Shown in pieces: positions 32,506-40,189 of a stretch of DNA of 64,000 bases (position 1 is its first letter; each line of letters starts with the position of its first letter). This DNA is from a virus. The stretch is from IMG/VR virus record IMGVR_UViG_3300008108_002889, positions 40,534-104,533 of that record, one strand, 5' to 3'. The notes under the pieces were generated by a model. The model was not told the DNA's origin and ran no database searches. It worked only from the letters and a program-made list of their open reading frames with translations. Made by a program: the position numbers and the translations under genes.

Positions 32506-32677
32506 CTTTGCCCCACTTTATTTTTAACCAAACTCTTTCGTGGATATAATGAGCTACAGTGAGTATAACATGTATCAAAATAGCTGTAGATAATCCAGTA
32601 AACGGTATAGTCATTATAGTCGCAATGATGCGCCAACCTACCGTCCTTGCCAGTGTTCTTGAATGTGTTTCACTCAT
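32498..32677 (-). CDS. DUF2061-like small membrane protein, 59 aa
   Basis: Starts in the TAATG overlap with the clamp gene stop. The sequence MSETHSRTLARTVGWRIIAT continues through two hydrophobic stretches and ends HERVWLKIKWGKVE. The R-T-x-x-W-R start and the H-E-R-x-W-x-x-I-x-W-G end are hallmarks of DUF2061 membrane proteins of bacteria. Function is unknown. It sits between replication and modification genes, and its ends suggest both termini in the cytoplasm. Confidence 0.78.
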   Translation of the reverse strand: MSETHSRTLARTVGWRIIATIMTIPFTGLSTAILIHVILTVAHYIHERVWLKIKWGKVE

Positions 32678-33408
32678 TACTTGCTCTGTGCTGGCAGAAT
32701 GTAGTTGTACTCTGCTAGACCGCTGTTAACAGTAATCTGCATTGCACCTGCGTCGGCAATACGCATAGTCTTGTCACCGTCAAGATTAAGAATGCTCATT
32801 ACCTGTGTAACCGGCCATGCCCACGATTGTTTAAGTTTAGATTTAACATCTGCATGGAAAGTAAATGAACCTGCGTGTGTTGAAGCATCACCGAAGAAGA
32901 ATACCAAGTTGCCGCCTTCTGTTTTAACTTGGAAAACAGTTTCTTCTGTATGTGCCTGCGCCTGTAGCTTAAGACGTTGAATACTAGTAACTGTAGGTTC
33001 AAACTCAATATCCCAAGTAGCACCTTTGAACTTAACTGTCTTAAGCTTTTCATTGATAATTTCAGCGTTCATAAAGCGATAGTCGTTGACAAAGTCGCCT
33101 GACTGATTTTCAAAGTGTAGACTTACTGGCACAGTTTTGCCATTGCGTTCTGCCTGCATAACTTCAATAGTGGCGTTATCTTTGTACTCGGGATTCTTAA
33201 GGTGTAGATTAAGTTTGTCCAAGTTTGGCATACCAAACACTCCGTCGAACTCACCAATTACGGCATGTGTCTTTCCGTTAAGAATAACTGAACGGTCTTC
33301 TGCCATAGATTCAATTATTGTAGTATCATCTTCGCCTGTAATTTTAATCAGAGGAAGAATTCCTAGGCTGTGTGTATGTGCTACGATGTCTGTTAAAATG
33401 TCTTTCAT
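32677..33408 (-). CDS. 45: DNA polymerase sliding clamp (gp45-like)
   Basis: 243 residues, close to T4 gp45 (228). The N-terminal strand-helix layout, the central FVNDYRFMNAEIINEKLKTV and FFFGDASTHAGSFTFHADVK segments and overall acidic surface match phage T4-type clamps. Three copies encircle DNA and hold the polymerase; in T4 gp45 also activates late transcription through gp33 and gp55, which fits the late octamers seen here. A TTGACT/TATACT promoter lies directly upstream. It is loaded by the gp44-like ATPase at 55 kb. Confidence 0.87.
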   Translation of the reverse strand: MKDILTDIVAHTHSLGILPLIKITGEDDTTIIESMAEDRSVILNGKTHAVIGEFDGVFGMPNLDKLNLHLKNPEYKDNATIEVMQAERNGKTVPVSLHFENQSGDFVNDYRFMNAEIINEKLKTVKFKGATWDIEFEPTVTSIQRLKLQAQAHTEETVFQVKTEGGNLVFFFGDASTHAGSFTFHADVKSKLKQSWAWPVTQVMSILNLDGDKTMRIADAGAMQITVNSGLAEYNYILPAQSK

Positions 33409-33426
33409 GATAGTTTCCTTTGTAAT

Positions 33427-33455
33427 AGTATATAGGTTTTTTTGTTAAAAGTCAA
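33427..33455 (-). promoter_or_regulatory. Sigma70-like promoter of the clamp gene
   Basis: TTGACT (33455-33450), 17-base spacer, TATACT (33432-33427) on the minus strand. The -35 box overlaps the last codons of the polymerase gene. One mismatch from consensus in each box. Confidence 0.75.
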
Positions 33456-36108
33456 ACAATTTATTGAAGGTATTGGTCTGTTCGGTTGACCTAATGTCCC
33501 AATTAAGTACACCAATTAGGTTACCCAATTTATTATCAATAATTGTAGCTTCCATTTCTTCGTGATCAAACGGTAAGTCTTTGAACCACTGTGGTAGCCG
33601 TAGTTCATCTACCGGATAAGCTACCGAAGTAAATCCCAACGGATTATCTTTGATCTTACAGACAATTACTTTGGCACCGTCTGTGATCTGCATTGAGTAC
33701 TTGTCGCCATACATACGTTTGAGCGTATTCCAGTTAATGCTGGCTCGAACGTGTCCAGGCATATTAGTCTTGCCGTTCTTTTCTTCTTTGCCCTGATAGG
33801 CAGTGATATTGTTAGCACGTTTAGGGCTACCCTTTTCCCATCCTGGACGAGCTTTGAAGTTAGTACGGAATTCAGTAATATGATCTAATACCTGTTCTTC
33901 TGTGGCACCAGTTAAGACTTTCTCCAAAATATCACTTAAGAAGTTTTGAATAAATTCTGGCGTATCACTACGTTTCAGATCCAAGCCCATGGCCTTGATC
34001 TTACCCGGCTTACCTTCAATGTCTTGACGCTTGCCTTCTTTGTCATAGTACAAGACAGCATAACGTTTCTTGGTAATGAACAAACTCTTTGAACCAACAA
34101 TCTCACGACCAGCTTTGATAACTTCACCACGAGATTTAGGACAGTGGAAAGCATCTAACATAAACTGTGGGAATGTATTGTTGACTTCATCTCCAATTTG
34201 ATCATAGAGTTGGATCACAGTTTCTTTAGTCCAAGGAATGTGTCCTGCTTCAATTTCTTTCTTTAGTGTTTTGTATGCACTAAAATAACATGAGTCAGTG
34301 TCGCCGTAGATAATTGCTTTGCCTACGTGATTGTATTCCCCAGTGATAATCTCATTGACCTTTGATGCCATATGCTTGGCAATCTGTCTTCCTGTTAAAG
34401 TAGTGCTCTGACCAATACGCTTATCAAAAAAACGACAACCGGGGTTAAGAATAGCACCATATAAGGAATTGAGGTTAATCTTCTTAACCAACTGACGTTT
34501 GTCCCAATATTCTTCTTCAACTTTATTACCTGCTTGAATACATTCTTTGAGTTTGGCCTGCATCTCTTTACGTTCAGCATACCAGCGTTTTAACAACCCG
34601 GGAATAATACCTTCTTTTTCATAGGTAAAGATTGTTCCGTTAGCACTCAACATAAATGATTGACCGCTGTCAAAGATTAATCTATTAACTTCGGCAGCAC
34701 TTAATACATCAACTGCACCGTCTTGCCAGTCGATAGTAATCTCAGAGCCAATCTCTTTGTTCATCACTGCGGTATACTCTAATGAACCAAAGATACCTTC
34801 CCAAGCAGCCGCAAAGCTTTTACCTTTGGCAGTTAATCCGTCAATGTACTCTTTGGTCATTGTAGGACGTAGTTGACCTACAATAGTTTCTGGTCCCATG
34901 TTCAATGCACGAATAGCACTTGGATACAAGGAGTTAATGTCTAATGAGCCAACCCAGTCTTGCAGACCTTCTTTGGGATAGGCAACATAAGCACCAGCGG
35001 CAGCAGTATCTTCGCTTTCATCACGCTTGGGTCGATTAGGAACTTGAAAACCTCTACGATGGCATTCGTTGATAATAGCCTGTTCAGTAACAGCCACAGC
35101 ACCCATTGTGGTCTGTAGTAGCACAGTACATTCGTGTGCCAGTTTGTTGCTTAAATCGATGAACTTGAGCTTTTGATCCAGTTTGTTGAGCAAGGCACAG
35201 TCTTGCCTGTTGTATTCGACAAACTTGCGGAAGTCATTGTTGTAGAGTTGATCCAGTGTACCTTCGTAGACTGTTTTTGATTCTCCAATCTCCATCTCTC
35301 CGATGGCATCCAATCGATAGGTGTGTCGTTCTTCATAGGTGTATTTTCTGTAAAGTTCTAGACTGTCAAGATGCACACGACCATGTAGATCATATGTAGT
35401 GGCAGTTTTACCATACTTTTCATATTCACGTTTTTTAGGATATTGATCCCACAAGCAAAGTCTGCGTGTGTCGTCTTTGCTCAATACTTTGGTAATGCGG
35501 TTAACAGTATAGGGCATATCAAAGCCCTCGCTGTTCCAACCACTTAAAATATCCGCATCTTGAATAAGATTCAAGAACGTGTCCAGCATGTCTGCTTCAT
35601 TGTCAAAGATATGTGTGTTGGGAAAATCTCTGACTAGTTCTTCTGCTTGGGCAATAGTCATGCCTTTTGGAGGCACAGCAAGACAAACTAATGTATCTAA
35701 CCATTGTAGGTGGACAGCAATGGCAGTAATTGGCATGAATGCATCATCTGGCGATGCATAGCCACGTTCTGGATCGAAGTCCACCTCAATATCCCAAAAA
35801 GCTACATTGAGTTTTGGTGCGTCTTGATTAAGATAGTTTTCACTCAAGCATACAAATATTGGATTAATATCTGCTTCGTAGAGTGTTTTGTTGTTGTGAA
35901 TCGCAAGTTCTTTGCGAAAGTCTTTGGTGTTTTTACAAACGATGCGACTTAAAGGGTCTCCATGAATACTTTGGAATTTACCTCTAGCATCTGGATAATA
36001 AAACGTATAACGAACTGGAAATTCTTTAAAGACTCGATTTCCATCTTTATCACGTTCCACTACTTTAATAATATCAGCATCACGCTGAAAGAGTGCGTCT
36101 ACGTACAA
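33445..36108 (-). CDS. 43: Family B DNA polymerase (gp43-like)
   Basis: 887 residues, near T4 gp43 (898). Exonuclease motifs: FWDIEVDFD (about 105), WNSEGFDMPY (about 196) and YNRQDCALL (about 298). Polymerase motifs: SLDINSLYPSAI (A, about 395), KKINLNSLYGA (B, about 545) and IIYGDTDS (C, about 602). The C-terminus ends in a FNKLFDF peptide, the type of tail that binds the clamp. Starts at TTG after AGGAG. It replicates the phage genome together with clamp, loader and FEN nuclease. No intein or split is seen. Confidence 0.97.
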   Translation of the reverse strand: MYVDALFQRDADIIKVVERDKDGNRVFKEFPVRYTFYYPDARGKFQSIHGDPLSRIVCKNTKDFRKELAIHNNKTLYEADINPIFVCLSENYLNQDAPKLNVAFWDIEVDFDPERGYASPDDAFMPITAIAVHLQWLDTLVCLAVPPKGMTIAQAEELVRDFPNTHIFDNEADMLDTFLNLIQDADILSGWNSEGFDMPYTVNRITKVLSKDDTRRLCLWDQYPKKREYEKYGKTATTYDLHGRVHLDSLELYRKYTYEERHTYRLDAIGEMEIGESKTVYEGTLDQLYNNDFRKFVEYNRQDCALLNKLDQKLKFIDLSNKLAHECTVLLQTTMGAVAVTEQAIINECHRRGFQVPNRPKRDESEDTAAAGAYVAYPKEGLQDWVGSLDINSLYPSAIRALNMGPETIVGQLRPTMTKEYIDGLTAKGKSFAAAWEGIFGSLEYTAVMNKEIGSEITIDWQDGAVDVLSAAEVNRLIFDSGQSFMLSANGTIFTYEKEGIIPGLLKRWYAERKEMQAKLKECIQAGNKVEEEYWDKRQLVKKINLNSLYGAILNPGCRFFDKRIGQSTTLTGRQIAKHMASKVNEIITGEYNHVGKAIIYGDTDSCYFSAYKTLKKEIEAGHIPWTKETVIQLYDQIGDEVNNTFPQFMLDAFHCPKSRGEVIKAGREIVGSKSLFITKKRYAVLYYDKEGKRQDIEGKPGKIKAMGLDLKRSDTPEFIQNFLSDILEKVLTGATEEQVLDHITEFRTNFKARPGWEKGSPKRANNITAYQGKEEKNGKTNMPGHVRASINWNTLKRMYGDKYSMQITDGAKVIVCKIKDNPLGFTSVAYPVDELRLPQWFKDLPFDHEEMEATIIDNKLGNLIGVLNWDIRSTEQTNTFNKLFDF

Positions 36109-36176
36109 ATTTTTCTCCTATGCAATTTACGGCTTGCAAATACCAACTATGCGGATTATGGCCCGCCTGCCCTTCT

Positions 36177-36206
36177 ATTATATATTTAATAATCTAACAT
36201 ATCCAA
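36177..36206 (-). promoter_or_regulatory. Possible sigma70 promoter of the polymerase gene
   Basis: TTGGAT (36206-36201), 18-base spacer, TATAAT (36182-36177). The -10 overlaps the stop of the upstream membrane-protein gene; a leader of about 60 bases with GC-rich inverted segments precedes the TTG start. Confidence 0.5.
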
Positions 36207-36465
36207 TGACATCAATAGTGACTAACAATAAGTAGTTAGCTACCATGCCTGTGCTTCTGCGAGTCCATGATGCCCAAGCAAAAATTGCACATTGTAGAAT
36301 GAATATTGGATAGAGATAAAAGAACAAGGGATCAGTTGCCCCGGCTGCTAGTGTAAGTGAACAGCCAAGGCTCATAAACCATGCTGTAATCTCTAGTGTA
36401 AATCGGGTAGGCCATTCTCGATAGTCTGTCCTTGCCCAATTGTAAATGCCTTTTATAAATTCCAT
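36178..36465 (-). CDS. Small membrane protein, 95 aa
   Basis: A basic start (MEFIKGIYNWARTDYREWPT) is followed by three hydrophobic segments near residues 24-43, 47-67 and 74-94. The spacing suggests a three-helix inner-membrane protein with N-terminus inside. No family recognised. It is the last gene of the unit that starts at the strong promoter at 36.78 kb. Confidence 0.68.
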   Translation of the reverse strand: MEFIKGIYNWARTDYREWPTRFTLEITAWFMSLGCSLTLAAGATDPLFFYLYPIFILQCAIFAWASWTRRSTGMVANYLLLVTIDVIGYVRLLNI

Positions 36466-36731
36466 TAGTCCTTGGGCAATCTGTTAGTGACACCTAGAAT
36501 CATTTCGATTTCGTTCCAATCGTTTTCGTGATCCTTCCAATTGTCTTTGTGGGCAATGGTAATGGCTTTGTTAATAATTGAAGGTTTAATTTCTAATTCT
36601 TCGGCTACAGCTTTAACCGTTTCTTTAAGACCTTCTTTGAGATCTTCAATTTCTCGTAAGACGGTTGAACCTTCGTTGATTAATCTTTCTAATTTGGCTT
36701 TCTCTTCTGGCCCATACATACGTGATGACAT
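36465..36731 (-). CDS. DsbA-like double-stranded DNA-binding protein (tentative)
   Basis: 88 residues, all helical: LERLINEGSTVLREIEDLKE, then TVKAVAEELEIKPSIINKAI and THKDNW-type IAHKDNWKDHENDWNEIEMI. T4 DsbA (89 residues), a DNA-binding protein linked to late promoters, has the same size, a helical repeat and a HKDN segment at the same place. If the match holds, it would assist transcription at the GNTAAATA promoters. AAAAGGAG and an exact-consensus promoter precede it, predicting early and strong expression. Confidence 0.5.
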   Translation of the reverse strand: MSSRMYGPEEKAKLERLINEGSTVLREIEDLKEGLKETVKAVAEELEIKPSIINKAITIAHKDNWKDHENDWNEIEMILGVTNRLPKD

Positions 36732-36754
36732 AGGTTCTCCTTTTGTGTCCTATA

Positions 36755-36783
36755 ATTATATACTAGTTATCTGTGTATGTCAA
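36755..36783 (-). promoter_or_regulatory. Exact sigma70 promoter of the DsbA-like gene
   Basis: TTGACA (36783-36778), 17-base spacer, TATAAT (36760-36755) on the minus strand, 10 bases past a strong terminator. Leader about 18 bases with AAAAGGAG. Confidence 0.93.
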
Positions 36784-36793
36784 CAGGAAAAAG

Positions 36794-36821
36794 AAAAAGG
36801 CAAGCCAAAGCTTGCCTTTTT
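36794..36821 (-). terminator. Strong intrinsic terminator after the LysM-protein gene
   Basis: Arms 36794-36805 and 36810-36821 pair perfectly (12 bp, core GGCAAGC/GCTTGCC), loop TTTG, then CTTTTT on the minus strand. A-rich bases on the other side could allow use in both directions. Confidence 0.92.
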
Positions 36822-36836
36822 ATGGACTTCTTATTA

Positions 36837-39323
36837 TCAGCGTAGGCCGGCAATGGATAGTATTCTATCAAGTTCCTCTGCTACAGGCTGAAGTTGCGGA
36901 TAGTTTTTAATTTTTCCATTCTGTATCTCTGCTTTATAAAACATATCTGCTTTTCTTTCATCGCTTGGAGATAACTTGCCATCCTTGTCTTGTTTGTATC
37001 CTTTGGCTTTTACTATGGCTAGATACTCTTGAGTACTTCTTGCCTTGATAATATCTAATCTTTCAATTCTTACTTGACCACTTGATGCTGCCGCTGGATT
37101 AGCTGGCGCTGCCTGCTGTTGTCCACCTGCTGCCTGCTGTTGTCCACCTGCTGCTGGTGCAGCCGGGGCATCTGGTTTCTTCCAATTACTAGGGGGGTTA
37201 GCTAAAACTTTATCAACTTCTGCTCTGAGCTCTTTTGGAACATTGTCAATTGTTTGCACTTTTCCGGCTTTATCTTTAGCACCAGTAAACACACTAAAAG
37301 CCCAGTCATTAGCTGCTTTGGTAGGGCTTACATAGGGCTGTGCTTTTGCTTGTTGAGTATTTGTTGCCGCTGGATTAGCTGGATTAGCTGCCGCTGGATT
37401 AGCTGGATTAGCTGCCGCAGCATTTGGTTTACCAATCCTGTCCATACCACCGGGAGGAGTACCTTTGTACTTGCCTGCGGCAATACCATCTAAAGTATCT
37501 CCTTTGGCTACAACATACTCTTTGTCACCGGGTAGTTTGATTGTTTGGCCGACGCGAATCTTATTAACGTCTTTGATTTCAGGATTTAACTTTTGAATTT
37601 CTTGACTGCCTGCGCTGCCTTTGTATCCTGAAGCTGTTTTTGTAGCATCTGCTGGGTTGTTTATCTGCGTAGGAGATGCAGATGCTTGGAATTCTTTCAC
37701 TGCTGCTAAAACTTCTGGAGGGATGCCTTCTGCACCACTGTTAACAGTATTGATAACTTCTTGACTTATTGCTTGTAATTCTTTTTCTTCGGCTGGATCA
37801 AGTGCTTCAGACAATACTGATTCTTCTAGCATTTTGAGTCGAGACATTAAATTAGCTAGAGATTCTTGCGTTCCAACAGCCGTTTGACTAGCCTGTGCTG
37901 GGTTAGTCACTGTTGTTGGTCCACCAGCACTTGCTTTCTTTTTATTCATAAGGAAAACAAATCGATCCATCTTTTCTTGTGCAGTAGATTGTGGTGTTGT
38001 TGGCTTACTGCCTTTTTCACCACCCGCTGTTGTAGTATTACCACCCGCTGTTGTAGTATTACCACCCGCTGTTGTAGTATTACCACCCGCTGTTGTAGTA
38101 TTACCACCTGGCTGCTGTGATAAATCAACAGTTGATCCGCCTGCGGGCGTAGCCTGCCATCGATTTTCTCCGTCGTAGGTCCCAACTACTTTGCCGTCTT
38201 TGTCAACAGCAACAACTTTGCCGCCTTCCATTTTTAATTCTGTAGCGTTTCTGAATGCAGGAAGCGTTTTACTGAACGGAACATTTAACGGTACTCCGGG
38301 TCCGTATTTTACACCAGCTTGATGCTCTATTTTTGCTCTTTTAGCAGCATCGTCATCACCTGCTTGTGCTGTACCTGCTTGTGCTGTACCTGCTTGTGCT
38401 GTTGTTGCTTTTTTAGCGTCAGCAGCCTTTTTAGCATCTAATACTTTCTGAGCTGCGTTAAGGGCCGCGACTACTTCGGGATCGTCACCCATGTCGCCAA
38501 GTTCTTTCATAATGGCATTGATTTGAGAAACTAAATCTCCTCCACCGCCTGGCAAAGCAGGAGTAAAAGGAGTCCCACCAGCCGGCCCAGCGTTTGCAGG
38601 TACGGGATCGTTAGTGTAAATATTCATCCCGTTGACGGTTTTCATGCTGGCTGGTCTTGAAGGATCTGCTTTTTCTGATAGCCCAAATTCTTTTAATAGT
38701 GATTCTGCAATTTTATAGTCAACTTTACCAACACCTGGATCTGTGTTGCCGCCTTGAACTTCTGCATTTAATTTTGCCACTAGATCATTTAACTGCTTGA
38801 GTTTGTCTGCTTTAAATTTGGCACTAGTTTGATCTGCCCCAACTTTAGCACTAGTTGCTTTTTCTGCATCAAAACCTTGTTGAGCTTTCCCGCCAGACAA
38901 AACATTAACTAAACCACTTGGCCCGCTGGCATTGCCGGGAATTAACCCTAATGCTGCTAATGCTTTAGTAGCTTCTGAATTAGGAGGTGCTATTTGTACG
39001 GCAGTTGTTGGTTTCTGTGTGTAAGAATTTATGTCTCCGCGTTTGTCATCAGCAACTACAAATTCACCTTTGCTGTTAAACAGGCCTGGAAGTTTATGCT
39101 GTGCAGCCAGTTTAGCTAGGGCAACATTACCTGCGGTTCTCGGATCTAGTTTAAATATTCCACCAAACCTGCCAGTTTTTTTGTCAGCTTCTGCCTTGGC
39201 CATAGCATCCTTCTCAACAGCCTGTACCTGTTGAAGTGTAAGCTGTTCCATGAGAGTTTGCTCCATAAGAGTCTTCTTCTTATCTATTTTTTCTAATTTA
39301 GCAAGTAGATCATTAAAGTTCAT
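36837..39323 (-). CDS. Large low-complexity virion-type protein with split LysM segment
   Basis: 828 residues. The N-terminus MNFNDLLAKLEKIDKKKTLM resembles a short capsid-targeting leader. Residues about 60-280 are Ala/Lys/Asp rich. Gly-Asn-Thr and Ala-Gly-Thr tandem repeats follow. A LysM-like segment lies near 575-620: NPEIKDVNKIRVGQTIKLPG, then EYVVAKGDTLDGIA, that is, the end of one LysM unit joined to the start of another. Ala/Pro/Gln linkers lead to a final helical domain (STQEYLAIVKAKGYKQDKDG). LysM binds peptidoglycan, so a role in entry or in crossing the wall is likely. Preceded by a late octamer. Confidence 0.7.
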   Translation of the reverse strand: MNFNDLLAKLEKIDKKKTLMEQTLMEQLTLQQVQAVEKDAMAKAEADKKTGRFGGIFKLDPRTAGNVALAKLAAQHKLPGLFNSKGEFVVADDKRGDINSYTQKPTTAVQIAPPNSEATKALAALGLIPGNASGPSGLVNVLSGGKAQQGFDAEKATSAKVGADQTSAKFKADKLKQLNDLVAKLNAEVQGGNTDPGVGKVDYKIAESLLKEFGLSEKADPSRPASMKTVNGMNIYTNDPVPANAGPAGGTPFTPALPGGGGDLVSQINAIMKELGDMGDDPEVVAALNAAQKVLDAKKAADAKKATTAQAGTAQAGTAQAGDDDAAKRAKIEHQAGVKYGPGVPLNVPFSKTLPAFRNATELKMEGGKVVAVDKDGKVVGTYDGENRWQATPAGGSTVDLSQQPGGNTTTAGGNTTTAGGNTTTAGGNTTTAGGEKGSKPTTPQSTAQEKMDRFVFLMNKKKASAGGPTTVTNPAQASQTAVGTQESLANLMSRLKMLEESVLSEALDPAEEKELQAISQEVINTVNSGAEGIPPEVLAAVKEFQASASPTQINNPADATKTASGYKGSAGSQEIQKLNPEIKDVNKIRVGQTIKLPGDKEYVVAKGDTLDGIAAGKYKGTPPGGMDRIGKPNAAAANPANPAAANPANPAATNTQQAKAQPYVSPTKAANDWAFSVFTGAKDKAGKVQTIDNVPKELRAEVDKVLANPPSNWKKPDAPAAPAAGGQQQAAGGQQQAAPANPAAASSGQVRIERLDIIKARSTQEYLAIVKAKGYKQDKDGKLSPSDERKADMFYKAEIQNGKIKNYPQLQPVAEELDRILSIAGLR
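37371..37421. repeat. Short coding repeat encoding PAAANPANPAA
   Basis: Near-identical copies of a 24-bp unit (gctggattagctgccgctgg-type) in the LysM-protein gene, encoding Asn-Pro-Ala linkers. Such DNA can slip and change length. Confidence 0.7.
38020..38103. repeat. Four perfect 21-bp tandem repeats in the LysM-protein gene
   Basis: Four identical 21-bp units from 38020, each encoding Ala-Gly-Gly-Asn-Thr-Thr-Thr on the minus strand; a fifth, diverged unit follows. Perfect identity implies recent slippage or recombination. Confidence 0.92.
38361..38400. repeat. 15-bp tandem repeats encoding AGTAQ
   Basis: About 2.7 copies of a 15-bp unit, encoding Gln-Ala-Gly-Thr-Ala in the same gene as the 21-bp repeat. 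Confidence 0.85.
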
Positions 39324-39346
39324 AGTCTGTTTCCAATTTTATCAAA

Positions 39347-39354
39347 TATTTATC
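39347..39354 (-). promoter_or_regulatory. Late promoter GATAAATA of the LysM-protein gene
   Basis: GATAAATA on the minus strand, 24 bases before the ATG; predicted start near 39341, with TTGGAAAC as a weak ribosome site. Confidence 0.65.
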
Positions 39355-39446
39355 AGTGCTCACTTTACATTACACGGTAGCGAATCGCTTCTTGTAGGCA
39401 GCAGCCGCCTGACACCTCCGTAGAGTAACGGTCCCAAGGTAGGTGT
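39355..39446 (-). other. Structured gap between two minus-strand genes
   Basis: Reading the minus strand: ACACCT pairs with AGGTGT around an inner CCGT/ACGG; then a GC-rich AGGCGGCTGCTGCCT segment and an AGCGATTCGCT palindrome. No convincing open frame was found. It may be a terminator, an RNA regulatory leader or spacer. Confidence 0.3.
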
Positions 39447-40187
39447 TTATCCAATATTCTTATCAATTCCTCTGCTAGCTACGCCTCCACGCTTACGCTT
39501 ATTGGCTAATTCGTCTATTCCGTGACGAATCTGTTCTAAATTTTGTTCTAATCCCATAAACATGCCACCCTTTGACAGTTTACATATTTGTTCCCACACA
39601 GCTAACTCATCAGAGTCTGACATTTTAGCCAGCTCTTGTAGCTGACGTCTAGCCTGTACAATTCTACTCTTAAGAGTCATTGGGTTGGCTTTTTCATGAC
39701 TGTGTATCATAGGATCGTTGGGATCGTCTGTGGCTGCTAATGGTGCTTCTCTTACACTTAATCTTTTAGCAGCTTGATTTTTAGCTCTGCGATTTAATGC
39801 TTCTGGAGGCAGTTGACTTTGACTTATATGTTTACTTAAACGAGGAACACCTTCGTTGATCTTATTAGCTACAATCTCGGCCAGTTGACGACTGCGTTCT
39901 TTTGATCTTACAGCTGATTCTTCAAATTCTTGTTCAACTTTTTTAAAGTATTTGCCTACCATGCTAGGTTTGGCATCTTTAGCAACATTGAGCACAGGAC
40001 TAGTAATACTTTTACGAGGTTCTGGATCAATGTAAGTCTGTACTGCCATTGCTTCGGCAGTGGTCAAACGATTAAGAGGACCTTTGCCCTCCATGACCTG
40101 CAAGAAACGTTTCATGTCATTAGAACCTTCCACAGGCTTCTTGGCAGAAGCACCATCAAAAGCCTGTAGAATTTTCTTCATGTTCAT
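39447..40187 (-). CDS. Virion-type orphan with capsid-targeting-like N-terminus
   Basis: 246 residues. Starts MNMKKILQAFDGASAKKPVE and again NDMKRFLQVMEGKGPLNRL, a doubled Met-Lys-x-(I/F)-Leu-Gln pattern. The rest is charged and helical with RKSITSPVLNVAKDAKPS, EESAVRSKERSRQLAEIVAN and SDSDELAVWEQICKL segments. Highly basic parts suggest DNA or scaffold contact. No known domain. It sits inside the block of head-type orphans, 2 bases from the next gene. A core or internal head protein is plausible. Confidence 0.65.
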   Translation of the reverse strand: MNMKKILQAFDGASAKKPVEGSNDMKRFLQVMEGKGPLNRLTTAEAMAVQTYIDPEPRKSITSPVLNVAKDAKPSMVGKYFKKVEQEFEESAVRSKERSRQLAEIVANKINEGVPRLSKHISQSQLPPEALNRRAKNQAAKRLSVREAPLAATDDPNDPMIHSHEKANPMTLKSRIVQARRQLQELAKMSDSDELAVWEQICKLSKGGMFMGLEQNLEQIRHGIDELANKRKRGGVASRGIDKNIG

Positions 40188-40189
40188 AG

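Noticed and set aside
37990-38110. CRISPR-like appearance of the 21-bp repeats.
   Set aside because: The units are directly adjacent without spacers and keep the reading frame of a protein.
36837-39323. A plus-strand frame opposite the low-complexity LysM gene, rich in Cys and Trp.
   Set aside because: It results from the reverse complement of Ala/Gly/Thr repeats; codon pattern fits only the minus-strand gene.
39380-39430. A 16-codon GTG reading frame after GGAG in the 39.4-kb gap.
   Set aside because: GGAG directly abuts the GTG, leaving no spacing, and the peptide has no recognisable feature.
39424-39446. Part of the gap resembles helix 69-71 of 23S rRNA (ACGGTCCCAAGGTAG against ACGGUCCUAAGGUAG).
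   Set aside because: The match is about 15 of 16 bases with weak similarity beyond. A match this short to some part of a large rRNA is expected by chance in a window of this size, and no further rRNA sequence follows.
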